Part shown: positions 22,030 through 31,534 of the stretch, one piece after another
Layout: every line of letters starts with the position of its first letter
Position numbering within the stretch: the stretch's first letter is position 1
NCBI GenBank assembly: GCA_903839535.1
Contig: CAIMCT010000276.1
Coordinates: 1 to 42,785 of the forward strand
Source: an uncultured Desulfobacteraceae bacterium
GTDB lineage: Bacteria; Desulfobacterota; Desulfobacteria; Desulfobacterales; Desulfatirhabdiaceae
DNA: 42,785 nt
Direction: 5' to 3'
Position numbers and translations under genes: made by a program
Notes under the pieces: model-generated
Database searches by the model: none
The model's input: the letters and a program-made list of their open reading frames with translations, nothing else
What the model was told of the DNA's origin: nothing

Positions 22030-22139
22030 AAAGGGCTGAAAACAGGCAATAGTACAGATTACAAAAAGATTATCATAATTTTTGGATGCATTGGGTTCTG
22101 ATGGTGGATAGCCCATGCTTCTACGAAAGGAGCAATGAT

Positions 22140-22478
22140 ATGGAAAATGGATTACGATATACGATGACCCATATCGGTGATATAGCAATGGATAAGTTGG
22201 CGAGTGGCTGCCAATCCGTGGCAAAGACCACCCGCGGAATTGTTTTGACCTATGATATCCACGAACAGGGTCGGAAAAAATATAAAATAATTCATCGCAT
22301 TGGTAATAGATTGGCGGAATTAAAAGAATTTTCACCAGAAAACGTTATCTTTATCGATGCAGAATTGAAAGACATGTTCGACCAACTAAACGGAATTGAG
22401 ACGTTGATCAATTCGCGTCTCAAGGAAAGAGAAGAACGGTTATATCCGGGCTGTGCCAATAATAATTGTGAGATTTGA
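22140..22478 (+). CDS. small helical protein downstream of mamK, unknown
   Basis: AAAGGAG lies nine bases before the ATG at 22140, giving 112 aa. The N-terminal part has a segment TRGIVLTYDIHEQGRKKYKI followed by HRIGNRLAELKE. The C-terminal part is an amphipathic helix (AELKDMFDQLNGIETLINSR) and a short Cys-containing end (CANNNC). It resembles the protein at 20552 in architecture. It contains no membrane segment. Its position suggests a filament-associated protein, but no family is recognised. Confidence 0.65.
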   Translation: MENGLRYTMTHIGDIAMDKLASGCQSVAKTTRGIVLTYDIHEQGRKKYKIIHRIGNRLAELKEFSPENVIFIDAELKDMFDQLNGIETLINSRLKEREERLYPGCANNNCEI

Positions 22479-22524
22479 TGAAATTTCGTAGAAAGGCGAT
22501 CGAAATCATAAAGATGAGGGAATC

Positions 22525-23082
22525 ATGGCGATAAACGACGAACATCAAACCACCGTTTCCGAGCAGTCGGCTTATGACGAACATTCGGAAGCGACGCGGG
22601 CCGGGCAAGGCGATCCATCTATAGTCAGTGATGTCTTGACTGCCATTGAGAAGGCGGAACTGCTAAAAAAGATGCGCAGTTCCTTATCTAAAATTCAAAT
22701 GGATTTTGAAGCCAAACGGCCTGCCGCCAAAGAAATTCTGCGTGATTCTCAGGCAAAATATGATGAAATTATGGGCACGTTAAATAATCAGCTACATCAG
22801 GCTGAAATCGAACGGGTCAGGCTCGAAACTGAAATCGCCGAATTGAAAAATAACTTCAGATCGGACTTGGCGGCAATTCAAGCTGAAAAGACCGGGATTG
22901 AGGTAAATCTTGAAAAGGCTGTCGGTAATGCGCAATTGCTTGCTCAGGAAGTTACTACCTTGAAAAACGAATTGCTCAAAGCCAATGATTTGGTCGAAAT
23001 AGCGATTGCTGATAAAAAAGGGATTGAGAAGAAATTAATCCTGTTTCAGGAACAATGGGATAAATATATAGCGGGGAACTGA
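22525..23082 (+). CDS. coiled-coil protein 1 of the magnetosome block
   Basis: The 185-aa soluble protein is helical with heptad-like patterns from about residue 38 to the end (for example EIERVRLETEIAELKNNFR and VTTLKNELLKANDLVEIAI). The N-terminal 37 residues are polar and probably flexible. There is no membrane helix and no recognised domain. It starts a row of coiled-coil genes between two actin homologues. A cytoskeletal or linker role is inferred. GAGG precedes the ATG. Confidence 0.7.
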   Translation: MAINDEHQTTVSEQSAYDEHSEATRAGQGDPSIVSDVLTAIEKAELLKKMRSSLSKIQMDFEAKRPAAKEILRDSQAKYDEIMGTLNNQLHQAEIERVRLETEIAELKNNFRSDLAAIQAEKTGIEVNLEKAVGNAQLLAQEVTTLKNELLKANDLVEIAIADKKGIEKKLILFQEQWDKYIAGN

Positions 23083-23083
23083 T

Positions 23084-24115
23084 ATGTTGCCGATGTATGG
23101 TATAGCCGCCCATAAAGACCTCTCGGAATTGCGTCAAAACTGCAATGCCGCCGCCAAAAAACGGGAGACTTTGGCCGAACAATATGAGTACCTCAACCAG
23201 GAGCTTGAGAAAAAAAGAAAACAAAAAGACGACTTACGAAGAAATCTGGCTGTAACGGAACGGCAGATAAAGGACATTGAAAAAGATATTTTTTTGATGA
23301 ATTCCAAAAAGTCGGAATTGGATGAAACATCCATTGCGATGATACAAGAAGTCGGAAATAAGGAAATCCAGTTGTCAGCTCTAAAGGAGCTGATGGGCAG
23401 CCTGACCGAACAACTCAACGCTGCTGTAAATGATGTACAACAGGCTGCTGAAGATTTGCCTGCTTTGGAGGCTGAATATAATTTGGTTTCTCAGAAAGCT
23501 GGGGAATTGGAGAAAGAACAGCACGATCTTTCCAACGATATTGTCAAATGTCTTGTGAATACTTCCCTGGAAAGGGCGGAAGTCGAAGCCGACTTAAACA
23601 ATCAAAGTACTGCCTTCATGCAAAGTATTGATGAGCGCATGAATGCCGAGCAACTGTTATCCGAACAAAAAACTTCCTCTGGAAAATTATCCGCAATCAG
23701 GGATGAACTTGCACAAAAGGTTATGAATGTTGAGGCAATCAGACTCATGGAAACTGAAAGAAAATTGCTTCAAACGGAAGTTGCACAGTTGGAGGCGGAT
23801 TTTCAATTCCTGGATGCGACTCAACGTGATCTGCTAACACCTCTGAATGATAAGCGAAAGCAGCTTGACATAGTGCTAACTCAAAATACCGAAGCAAAAA
23901 ATGCGATCGTTGTTTTGCAAACCGCAGTCGGCCCCTATGAACAAATAATATCTGAGGTAAATACCGCACAAGTAGCCAGTGATCATGCAAAAAGAAATAT
24001 GACTCAGGTATCAGACGAACTGATGGAAAAACTGGTCAGGAAAGCCGAGATGGAAGAAGCTCTTCAGGGTGTTTGGGATAAGTTTGATGAGCTGACGCAA
24101 ATTTTAACTGGATGA
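23084..24115 (+). CDS. coiled-coil protein 2, nearly all coiled coil
   Basis: The 343-aa protein is predicted helical and heptad-rich almost throughout (residues about 8-340), with SMC-like charge patterns (EKKRKQKDDLRRNLAVTERQ). GGGG lies before the ATG, which is one base after the previous stop. There is no ATPase domain, no hinge and no membrane segment. It could form filaments or rods. Its stop overlaps an ATG (ATGA at 24112) of the next frame. Confidence 0.7.
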   Translation: MLPMYGIAAHKDLSELRQNCNAAAKKRETLAEQYEYLNQELEKKRKQKDDLRRNLAVTERQIKDIEKDIFLMNSKKSELDETSIAMIQEVGNKEIQLSALKELMGSLTEQLNAAVNDVQQAAEDLPALEAEYNLVSQKAGELEKEQHDLSNDIVKCLVNTSLERAEVEADLNNQSTAFMQSIDERMNAEQLLSEQKTSSGKLSAIRDELAQKVMNVEAIRLMETERKLLQTEVAQLEADFQFLDATQRDLLTPLNDKRKQLDIVLTQNTEAKNAIVVLQTAVGPYEQIISEVNTAQVASDHAKRNMTQVSDELMEKLVRKAEMEEALQGVWDKFDELTQILTG

Positions 24116-24153
24116 AATCCTGGACAATGACAGGGGATTGTGGAGAGAAAACA

Positions 24154-25353
24154 ATGTTGAAGCAACAGTGCCAATCATCTGATTCTGATAATGATCGTTT
24201 ATATACTATTTTGGAAAAGGTTGACGCAGTATTGGCCGAGCGCAGAACCCGGAAAACGCTGCTTTCCGAGTTACTGAAAGCCCAATATGACATTGAATTT
24301 CTTGAAAATAAAATCTGCATGGTTAAAAGCAACCTTCAAAGGGAAGCCCCTGAACTTGTAGTACTAAAAGAAAGTTCTGAAAAAGCTGCGATTACGTTCT
24401 CCAGTCTTGTAAAAGAAAGGGAAACAGCAGAAGCCAACTACTTTCGGGTGAAAATATATGAAAAAGATTTCAACACCAAAGTAGCTCTTTTGCCAAAAAT
24501 AAATGAAGAGACTGTTCGTCTTAGCGGTCGCGTGGGGAAATTAAAGAGTGAGTGTAAAGCTCAGGATACAAATTTTCAGAATGTTGTCTCCCAAAAAGAG
24601 AAATTTCAAACAGAGATCATCGAACTAAATCAGAAAATTGAAACTCTGATAGAAAAAATGCCAATAATGAAAAATACGAAAGACATCATTTTAGGCCTGA
24701 TGCCTTCTGATTTTGATAAGGACAGTTATGAGACTCTTCAAGGCAATTTTGAAAAAAACTTAAAAAATTATATAGATGAGATCAATTCTGAGATTAATAC
24801 AATTAATCAACGGGTTTCTGATTTGAAGGAACTTCAGGAAAACGAAAAGAGCCTCCAGATTATGCTTTTGGCGGAAAATGCCGACCTGGATGATAAGTAT
24901 AATTCTATTTTGTCGGATATAGGCGGTGAAACTGATAAGTCAAAGGTATTTGCGACATTAAATCAGTTGAAATCTCACAAAGATAGTTTGATCACAGATT
25001 CAGAACGGTTGACTAACGCAATAGACCGTATAAAATCCGAAATAGTTGGACTGGATGAAAATTTGGCACACGAAAAAACGCTTAAAGCCGAATTAATGCA
25101 GCAATATACTTATCTCACATCGTTAAAGCATGAATTGGACGGTATTGACGATATAGGTGCCCAAATTCAGTTCCAAAAAGAAAAAAGTCTGAATCTTACT
25201 GCTGAAGCGGATACTTTGAATCGAAAGATTGATTTAGTCAGCAAAATCAACCAGGAATTGGATGCCATAACGGATGAATTACAGATTATATATGAAGATC
25301 ACAATAAACAATGGGTTGAGTACGTTGGTCCATTATACGATATGATTTATTAA
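24154..25353 (+). CDS. coiled-coil protein 3, long rod
   Basis: An ATG at 24112 overlaps the previous stop (ATGA) but has no ribosome-binding site. The ATG at 24154 is preceded by GGAGAG and is preferred, giving 399 aa. Heptad-type helices run from about residue 15 to 390, with short breaks such as MPIMKNTKDIILGLMPSDF that could be hinge points. There is no motif for nucleotide binding. The size and continuous coil suggest an intermediate-filament-like or tether protein linked to magnetosome chains, by inference from context. Confidence 0.7.
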   Translation: MLKQQCQSSDSDNDRLYTILEKVDAVLAERRTRKTLLSELLKAQYDIEFLENKICMVKSNLQREAPELVVLKESSEKAAITFSSLVKERETAEANYFRVKIYEKDFNTKVALLPKINEETVRLSGRVGKLKSECKAQDTNFQNVVSQKEKFQTEIIELNQKIETLIEKMPIMKNTKDIILGLMPSDFDKDSYETLQGNFEKNLKNYIDEINSEINTINQRVSDLKELQENEKSLQIMLLAENADLDDKYNSILSDIGGETDKSKVFATLNQLKSHKDSLITDSERLTNAIDRIKSEIVGLDENLAHEKTLKAELMQQYTYLTSLKHELDGIDDIGAQIQFQKEKSLNLTAEADTLNRKIDLVSKINQELDAITDELQIIYEDHNKQWVEYVGPLYDMIY

Positions 25354-25392
25354 ACCTTTTAAAAACCAATTTCAAGAAAGGGGATGCTTTTT

Positions 25393-27483
25393 ATGGAGAC
25401 TGAAACTCAAGAACGATCAGGATTTATGGGTGGGGTGGCTAAAGCATTGAATGCCGGCGGTAATGCAGTGATAATTGTCTATGATGCCGCTGCCAGCGTT
25501 CTTTTAAAATTGATTGAAACAGCCAAAAAAGCGCCCGACCTGCATGAAAAAACAAAAGATTTGATCACCAAGGGTATAGGGATAGTCAAGCCTGGAGAAA
25601 TAACTCGCATAGAAAAGAAAATTACGGAATATGAAACACAGATTAAACAGTTGTATTTTGAAATAGGAAAGGAAGGTGCCAATTTTTCCGGAGATGAAAG
25701 GCCTCTCGAATCGGATGTAGTTAAAAAGCTGATTGCCGATGTCAAGGAATACGAAAGAGAGATTCAACGCCTTCAAACCCGGATTGTTGACATTAAGGAC
25801 GATAAGGCAGCTGCATCCTTACTGAAGAAAGAACAGAAAAAGGCGACCGGCCTCGCCGAAATAAAAGAAAAAGCAAAAAAAGATAAAGCCACGAACGAAC
25901 AGATTATCCGACTTGTCGATGCTGCAATTAAAAAAGCAATTAAAGGCGGTGAATTTGAGTCACTCTCCGAGATGGAAATTTTTAGCAAGGTTGCCGGTGA
26001 TTTCCTCGATAGCGAAATGGAAATAAAATGCCTTGCAGCAGCAGAGCTGGGCAAAATCGGTAACACCGCAGCGGTTCCCATTCTTCTGGAAGCTGTAAAG
26101 TTTGAAAATCTGGATTTAACTTCCGAAGTCATCAACTCTCTTATCACCATCGGTGATGCACGGGCGATTCCCCTTTTTAAGCAAGAGGTGGTTTCTTCCA
26201 AGCATCGTGTTCGAATCGGTTGCTTGCGTGGCCTCTACAAACTGGCGGATAATGAAGATGCAATGCCGCTGCTAATCGAAGCGCTGCGAGATGGTCATCC
26301 AGAAGTGCGGCGAACTGCATTGACATTCATTGGTTGGAAAGATTATGCGGGAGCTGTCCCGTCCGTAATTCAGTGCCTGAGGGATGAGGAACCCCGTGTC
26401 AGAAGGGCTGCAGTATCCACCCTGGCTAATCTTAAGGATGATGCAGCCGTTCCGCATTTAATTAACGTGTTGGGCGATAAAGATATTGAGGTACGGGTAA
26501 AGGCGCTTGAAGCTCTTAAAGTTATCAGCGGTGAGGATATCACCTTTGATATCCATGCTTCCAGGAGCGCGCTGGTCGAAGCCATTAACAGCTTTAAGGA
26601 TTGGTGGCAAAAGGAACGGCTTGGTAGCGACAAACTGAGTACAACTGAGTCAATTGTTGACATTGAAGTACCGACAAATGAAACTTATATTGCCGAAACC
26701 GAAGAGAGCGTGCTTGCAGTTGATGCCGAAGTTGCATTGAGTAAAACTGAGCCAATTGTTGACATTGAAGTACCGACAAATGAAACGTATATTGCCGAAA
26801 CCGAAGGGAACGCGCCTGCAGTTGAGGCCGAAGTTGCTGCAACGGGTATGGAGATCGGGATATCTGAATTCGTAGGCATAGAGACCGAGGAAAAAGCGTT
26901 CGAGGATAAATCCCAGTCGGTTGCAGAGGACGGCGCAATTGAAGAAATTGATCAAACGCCAGAAGATGTTGCGCCGATGGTTGAAGTGGAAGTACCAACA
27001 GATGAAACTTATATTGCCGAAACTGAGGACCGAGCGCCTGCAGTCGAGGCCAAAATCGCTGCAACGGATATGGAGACAGAGATATCTGAGCTGGGCGTAG
27101 AGACTGAAGAGCAGGCATTCCAGGACGCATCTGATGCGGCATCGGAAGATGACGTTAGCGAAGGAATCTATCATACACTGGAAAAGGCGGACCCTACGGT
27201 TGAAGTGGCGGTCCCGACAGATGATGCTTATATTGCCTCAAGCGAAGAGAATTCGACTGCTGTTGAGACCGAAATCGTTGCAACGGGTATGGAGACCGGG
27301 ATAACGGAGCTTCTTAGCATAGCATCCGGGATAACCGAGATTCTTAGCATAGAGTCCGAAAAGAAATCGTTCCATGATACGGCAGCGGCAGTTGCAGAAG
27401 ACGGCGCACATGACGAAAACAATCATACATCTGAAATGCTGGAATTGCTATCGCATAGTCGTGGAGAGAATGATGGACTCTGA
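25393..27483 (+). CDS. HEAT-repeat protein with acidic repeat tail
   Basis: ATG 25393 has GAAAGGGG nine bases upstream (an ATG at 25384 is too close), giving 696 aa. Order: N-terminal hydrophobic/amphipathic segment (about 10-40), coiled coil (about 75-160), a PBS-lyase-type HEAT repeat solenoid (about 210-390; IKCLAAAELGKIGNTAAVPIL, RVRRAAVSTLANLKDDAAVP) and a long acidic tail (about 420-690) with four repeats built around EVPTNETYIAETE. An acidic repeat tail is reminiscent of MamJ, which joins magnetosomes to MamK filaments in alphaproteobacteria, although no homology is claimed. The protein may be an adaptor between magnetosomes and the cytoskeleton. Confidence 0.7.
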   Translation: METETQERSGFMGGVAKALNAGGNAVIIVYDAAASVLLKLIETAKKAPDLHEKTKDLITKGIGIVKPGEITRIEKKITEYETQIKQLYFEIGKEGANFSGDERPLESDVVKKLIADVKEYEREIQRLQTRIVDIKDDKAAASLLKKEQKKATGLAEIKEKAKKDKATNEQIIRLVDAAIKKAIKGGEFESLSEMEIFSKVAGDFLDSEMEIKCLAAAELGKIGNTAAVPILLEAVKFENLDLTSEVINSLITIGDARAIPLFKQEVVSSKHRVRIGCLRGLYKLADNEDAMPLLIEALRDGHPEVRRTALTFIGWKDYAGAVPSVIQCLRDEEPRVRRAAVSTLANLKDDAAVPHLINVLGDKDIEVRVKALEALKVISGEDITFDIHASRSALVEAINSFKDWWQKERLGSDKLSTTESIVDIEVPTNETYIAETEESVLAVDAEVALSKTEPIVDIEVPTNETYIAETEGNAPAVEAEVAATGMEIGISEFVGIETEEKAFEDKSQSVAEDGAIEEIDQTPEDVAPMVEVEVPTDETYIAETEDRAPAVEAKIAATDMETEISELGVETEEQAFQDASDAASEDDVSEGIYHTLEKADPTVEVAVPTDDAYIASSEENSTAVETEIVATGMETGITELLSIASGITEILSIESEKKSFHDTAAAVAEDGAHDENNHTSEMLELLSHSRGENDGL
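26652..27246 (+). repeat. four acidic coding repeats
   Basis: Copies of a unit encoding EVPTNETYIAETE-type sequence start near 26652, 26754, 26980 and 27199, with spacers of variable length rich in Glu, Val and Ala. The first two copies are nearly identical in DNA and 102 bp apart; the later two are diverged. They form the acidic tail of the HEAT protein. Confidence 0.75.
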
Positions 27484-28234
27484 AAACGATGGAAGTTCCT
27501 CCGCATCTTTTTTACAACCAGCGAAAGAGAGTTGGAGCGAAAGACGGCGGAGCTTGATGGAAAATATCGCCGGCAAGCGCGACTTCCCCTTAGGCAAATC
27601 GAATATTGCACTGGAGATGGATCGTATAAGCTCGGAAATCAAAATGCTTGCAGAATCAAACCAATTTATGGCCAATTCTGTAAAAAGTCTCCAGGCTAAT
27701 ATTGCACTGGAGATGGATCATATAAACTCTGAAATCAAAATGCTTGAAGAATCCAACCATTTTATGGCCAACACTATAAAGGATATCCAGGTTCGGCTTG
27801 CACACAAAAAAAATCAGTGTCAAAAGGAGTTCAAGCAATCCGACAGCCTGAAAATGAAACTGGTTCGGATACAAACATTGGAACAAAGTTTGCTTAACGA
27901 ATTGGAATTCTTTGAATCTGAAAAATTGCGCTCAGAAGAATGCCTTAATAGTGTTACCCAAGGCCTGGAGGCAAATATTTCTGCCCTCGACAGCTCCGTG
28001 AAAGACATCGGGTTTATGAAGGGTGAGACCGGTGTCATGATTGAAAAAATGAGTATGCTGGAAAAAGAGATTCCCGAGAAAAATATCGACATGGAAAATC
28101 TTGATGGTATCGTCAGCGGTACGATCAGGGCGCTTGAAAGCCTTTATGAACGGATGCGCTTAATTGAAACAAATGTTAAGAAAAATTATTATACAAACAA
28201 GAAAAATTATAGAGGCAGCTATGACACCTATTGA
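27473..28234 (+). CDS. coiled-coil protein 4 with internal duplication
   Basis: The open frame extends upstream to 27374, but GGAGAG at 27463-27468 points to ATG 27473 (or 27470), giving 253 aa and an 11-bp overlap with the HEAT protein gene. After a Ser-rich N-terminus, a 33-residue helical unit (NIALEMDRISSEIKML...) is repeated twice in tandem, followed by more coiled coil to about residue 235. There is no membrane segment. It is part of the cytoskeletal block. Confidence 0.65.
   Translation: MDSENDGSSSASFLQPAKESWSERRRSLMENIAGKRDFPLGKSNIALEMDRISSEIKMLAESNQFMANSVKSLQANIALEMDHINSEIKMLEESNHFMANTIKDIQVRLAHKKNQCQKEFKQSDSLKMKLVRIQTLEQSLLNELEFFESEKLRSEECLNSVTQGLEANISALDSSVKDIGFMKGETGVMIEKMSMLEKEIPEKNIDMENLDGIVSGTIRALESLYERMRLIETNVKKNYYTNKKNYRGSYDTY
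27602..27797 (+). repeat. tandem 99-bp coding duplication
   Basis: Two adjacent 99-bp units, each beginning AATATTGCACTGGAGATGGA, encode a duplicated 33-residue helical segment of coiled-coil protein 4. The copies differ at scattered positions, so the duplication is not brand new but is still obvious. Confidence 0.75.
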
Positions 28235-29108
28235 TACCACCACAAAGATGGAACCCTCTTTTGATGAAACGCTTAAAAAGTGGGATTGGGGCAGCCTTCC
28301 CAATGTTGATGAACATGAACAGGCAATTCTCCGAGGTGATATGGGCCAACTGCGGGTCGATGCAAAAGCTCCCCTGATGCGTATCCCCAAATTAAAGGAG
28401 ATTGAGCTGCTAAAGGCTGGCGTGTATTCTGTTGACCTTGATAAAACCATTAATGACATGTATATGATCATTAAAAACATGGAGACACAGATCGAAAGCG
28501 TCCTGAGAATAAATGTTTTACTCGAAAAAGATTTGAAAGACGCCAAAGTTGTTATCGCTGAGCTAAGTCAAGTTAAATCTGAGCTTGAAGCCAAGATCGC
28601 CCGGATGCAAGAAGAAATCCCATCCAAAAGAGAGCTGCAGATTGAGATTGATCATTCAGTCGAAGAAAGAAATGCCGCGCAGGCAGCCATTCGCGAATAT
28701 ACATTAAAATTAGACAACCTGAAGAAAACCTCAGTCCAAAGTCAACAAAAAAACACCGATCTCGAAGAACAAAAAAGAGATTTTATAACTGAAATTAACT
28801 TTTATGAATCTCGCCTGAATACTGCGATGGAAAAGATCAGTGAGTATGAAAGCACAATTAATCTTTTGAATGGTGAAAAAATTGTGCAGGAAGACAAATT
28901 TCTAACACTGCAACAAGATATGAACGATGTACTAAATGAAAAGTTTAGTTTGTTAAAAGAACTCAAAGCATCAAGAGCGGCGATTTCTGAACTTCATTCG
29001 GCCTTGAATACTTCAAAACTGCAAGCTAAAAAATCTTTTTACAAAGGACAATCGGACAGTGATACGGGTAAAATTTTGCAGGAAAACATGATGGATGGGG
29101 AAAATTAA
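28221..29108 (+). CDS. coiled-coil protein 5
   Basis: The frame is open from 28164 inside the previous gene, but ATG 28221 with GAGGC upstream is the likely start (295 aa, 14-bp overlap). The N-terminal 70 residues look folded or flexible (KWDWGSLPNVDEHEQAILRG, KAPLMRIPKLKEIELLKAGV). From about 75 to 270 the protein is continuous coiled coil. There is no membrane helix. It may form part of a scaffold with the neighbouring coiled-coil proteins. Confidence 0.65.
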   Translation: MTPIDTTTKMEPSFDETLKKWDWGSLPNVDEHEQAILRGDMGQLRVDAKAPLMRIPKLKEIELLKAGVYSVDLDKTINDMYMIIKNMETQIESVLRINVLLEKDLKDAKVVIAELSQVKSELEAKIARMQEEIPSKRELQIEIDHSVEERNAAQAAIREYTLKLDNLKKTSVQSQQKNTDLEEQKRDFITEINFYESRLNTAMEKISEYESTINLLNGEKIVQEDKFLTLQQDMNDVLNEKFSLLKELKASRAAISELHSALNTSKLQAKKSFYKGQSDSDTGKILQENMMDGEN

Positions 29109-29223
29109 AACCATTTACACCATCATTACGGTAATTTGATAGCCGCCCCAAAGGTTCTTGTGTTCTATGCAGTTTTCTGGAACACAGATGTAATGATTAA
29201 CTCCATTAAGACAGGAAATCATT

Positions 29224-29808
29224 ATGGAAGATGCCAACTATGTTCCGAATTCTACAGCTCAGACGAACATGAGTGACGATGACTATGAACACATGATCGA
29301 CGCCGTAAAAGAATTGGAAGAGCTGAAAAGGACAAAGTTGTTTTTAGAAGCTGAAAACAACCGATTAAAAGCTCAGGCAAACAATTTGACTGGTGAGCTG
29401 GACGGTATTGATATCGCCATATCTTCAGCTCAAGCCTATATGACATCTTACGACAGCAGAAAAAAAATCTGTACTGACAATATCGAAAAATTATATGACA
29501 GGAAAGAGGCGCTGATCAACGACATAAACTCATTGCTGCTAAGAATAACTGCGGCAAGAGAAGATCGGGAGTCAACGGCAACGATTAATGAGACACTGAC
29601 AAACGAGTTCAATGAAATAGTTGATGAAAAATCAATTGTGGTTAATCGTTTATCTGCAATTAGTAGGGGGTTGAAAGAAATCTCGGTGAATAAAGGACAA
29701 CGGCTGCCGAATTTAAAATGGTATGATGCGATACTCAAAAAGATTTATGTTGAATTTGTAGATGCGCAAAACAGGATGGAAGTGTCGATGGTGCTGAAAA
29801 AGAAATGA
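29224..29808 (+). CDS. coiled-coil protein 6
   Basis: The 194-aa soluble protein has coiled coil from about residue 20 to 150 (LEELKRTKLFLEAENNRLKA) and a short C-terminal helix (LKWYDAILKKIYVEFVDAQN). The start is supported by GACAGGAAA upstream. A 115-bp gap before it (29109-29223) breaks the otherwise overlapping run and may hold a promoter, but I see no clear motif. It is the last coiled-coil gene before the second actin homologue. Confidence 0.65.
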   Translation: MEDANYVPNSTAQTNMSDDDYEHMIDAVKELEELKRTKLFLEAENNRLKAQANNLTGELDGIDIAISSAQAYMTSYDSRKKICTDNIEKLYDRKEALINDINSLLLRITAAREDRESTATINETLTNEFNEIVDEKSIVVNRLSAISRGLKEISVNKGQRLPNLKWYDAILKKIYVEFVDAQNRMEVSMVLKKK

Positions 29809-29869
29809 TCTTAGCCGTTTTTATTAAAATATTGTTATAAATCAAGAGATAATACAAAGGAGAAGAATC

Positions 29870-31054
29870 ATGCCTGAGGGAAAAGATCTTCAAGACCTTC
29901 AAGAACGCTTGGCCGAAATAAATCGACACGAAATGGGCGATACGGATGTCTCACAAATGAATTCGAACACTCAAAAAGAAGATAAAAAAATGGAAAATGC
30001 AACAGATGCATCTCGTAAACCGGTGGTGGCTAAGGAAAGAGAGACGGGGCAGATGGCGGAAAGCCCATCTGGACCTGTCGGCCTGGATGTGGGAACAACC
30101 CACATCGTGATCGCACAAAACGAAGTGAACCACATCAAAACCACCAAACAGTTGAATGCTTTTTTTACAATTCCAAAGTCAAAATTCGCAAAAAGAATCC
30201 TTTCCAACAACGAAATTCTATACTACGAATTGGGAGATTTATTCTATATCATCGGCTATTCGGCCGATAGCTTCGCCAATATGTTTAATACCAATACGCG
30301 GCGATCAATTAAAAATGGAATTCTAAGCACCGTTGAAAAAGAAGGTGTAAGTGTTATTCAGGCAGCGGTGGTTTCACTGCTCAACAAGCCCAAACGTTTT
30401 GGCGAAACTATATGCTTTGCCGTCCCTGGCGAGCCTTTACACGGTACCGGCAGCGTGTTGTACCATGAATCTATCATCAAGCGTTTTCTAAGCCACATGG
30501 GCTACACCCCCATATCCGTAAATGAAGCCATGACTGTAGTGTTATCAGAATTGTCAGACGAAGACCACACTGGTATCGGCATCAGCTTGGGCGGAGGGAT
30601 GTGCAACGTTTGTCTGTCTTATTTATCGTTTCCGGTTATCACCTATAGCCTGCAAATTGCAGGTGACTATATCGATACGATGGTCGGACAATCTGTTGGA
30701 GAACCTGCGACCAAAATAAAGCTGATTAAAGAACATGAACTCGACCTTGGCAGTGAGCCAAAGGACAGAGTTATGACTGCCCTTCATATTTTTTATGATG
30801 ACCTCATCAATAAACTTATTGATAGTATGCAACGGGTGCTGTCCTCCACAGATCAGATTCCCATGATAGCAAACCCTATTCCCATTGTTTTAAGCGGCGG
30901 AACAGCCATGCCGAAGAGGTTCACCGAAAGGTTTACGAAAACCCTTAAAAATTACAAGCTGCCGGTTGAAATTTCCACCGTGCGTCTGGCTGACGATCCA
31001 CTCAACACAACCGCCAAGGGTGCTTTGATTATGGCTATGACCGAAGCGGAATAA
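29870..31054 (+). CDS. mad28: second actin-like protein, Mad28 type
   Basis: The 394-aa protein has a polar N-terminal extension (about 65 residues, with the helix LQDLQERLAEINR) and then an actin/Hsp70-fold domain: phosphate-1 VGLDVGTTHIV, a region around SVNEAMTVVLS, and adenosine motif VLSGGTAMPKRF. The phosphate-2 loop is degenerate: GISLGGGMCN (S239 to N246) stands where MamK has VDIGAGTTD, losing both Asp residues. Nucleotide hydrolysis may be weak or absent. Deltaproteobacterial magnetosome clusters carry a second actin homologue named Mad28, and this gene fits it by position and type. An alternative is another MamK-like paralogue. Confidence 0.75.
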   Translation: MPEGKDLQDLQERLAEINRHEMGDTDVSQMNSNTQKEDKKMENATDASRKPVVAKERETGQMAESPSGPVGLDVGTTHIVIAQNEVNHIKTTKQLNAFFTIPKSKFAKRILSNNEILYYELGDLFYIIGYSADSFANMFNTNTRRSIKNGILSTVEKEGVSVIQAAVVSLLNKPKRFGETICFAVPGEPLHGTGSVLYHESIIKRFLSHMGYTPISVNEAMTVVLSELSDEDHTGIGISLGGGMCNVCLSYLSFPVITYSLQIAGDYIDTMVGQSVGEPATKIKLIKEHELDLGSEPKDRVMTALHIFYDDLINKLIDSMQRVLSSTDQIPMIANPIPIVLSGGTAMPKRFTERFTKTLKNYKLPVEISTVRLADDPLNTTAKGALIMAMTEAE

Positions 31055-31091
31055 AACCGAATCTGTTTACAGATGAATATTTAAGGATATT

Positions 31092-31529
31092 ATGGCATTT
31101 TCGGTAATCATCTATTCTGCTGATAAAACCAGAGGAGGGATTTTAAATAAAATACTGAAACGAAATGGTTTAACATCGCTTTTGGTAAATCAATTAGGCA
31201 ATACGCAGGTGGCTGTATTTGAGCATAACCCTGATGTTCTTATTGCCGATTTAAAAAATGCTCTTAGAGATGAAATTGTTTTTCTGGCGAATATATACTC
31301 GAAGCTACAAAGAACCTTTTTAATTGTTCTCGGCGGGCCGGTAGATATCAACTCCTTTGAAAAGCAAGTTGGTGAATTCGCCATGGAAAATAATTTGCAT
31401 CTAACAGATCCATTATCCCCGGAACTGATTGTCTCGAAAGTTAAAGAGGCGCTTGCTTTGCGAGAGAAAACCCCGCAAGCGAAACAGCCAAGTCTTGAGA
31501 CCGATTTGAAACAGTTTTTAAAATTATAG
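31092..31529 (+). CDS. receiver-like protein
   Basis: The 145-aa protein looks like a CheY/receiver-type alpha/beta domain. It has a hydrophobic first strand (FSVIIYSADK, one acidic residue D11 instead of the usual pair), D53 in VLIADLKNA at the phospho-acceptor position, and a C-terminal helix plus tail. The conserved Lys after strand 5 is not obvious. It may be a non-phosphorylated pseudo-receiver used for protein binding. It lies between the actin homologue and the MinD-like ATPase, 5 bp before the latter, so the two probably act together, as receivers and ParA/MinD proteins do in other positioning systems. Confidence 0.65.
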   Translation: MAFSVIIYSADKTRGGILNKILKRNGLTSLLVNQLGNTQVAVFEHNPDVLIADLKNALRDEIVFLANIYSKLQRTFLIVLGGPVDINSFEKQVGEFAMENNLHLTDPLSPELIVSKVKEALALREKTPQAKQPSLETDLKQFLKL

Positions 31530-31534
31530 GTATA

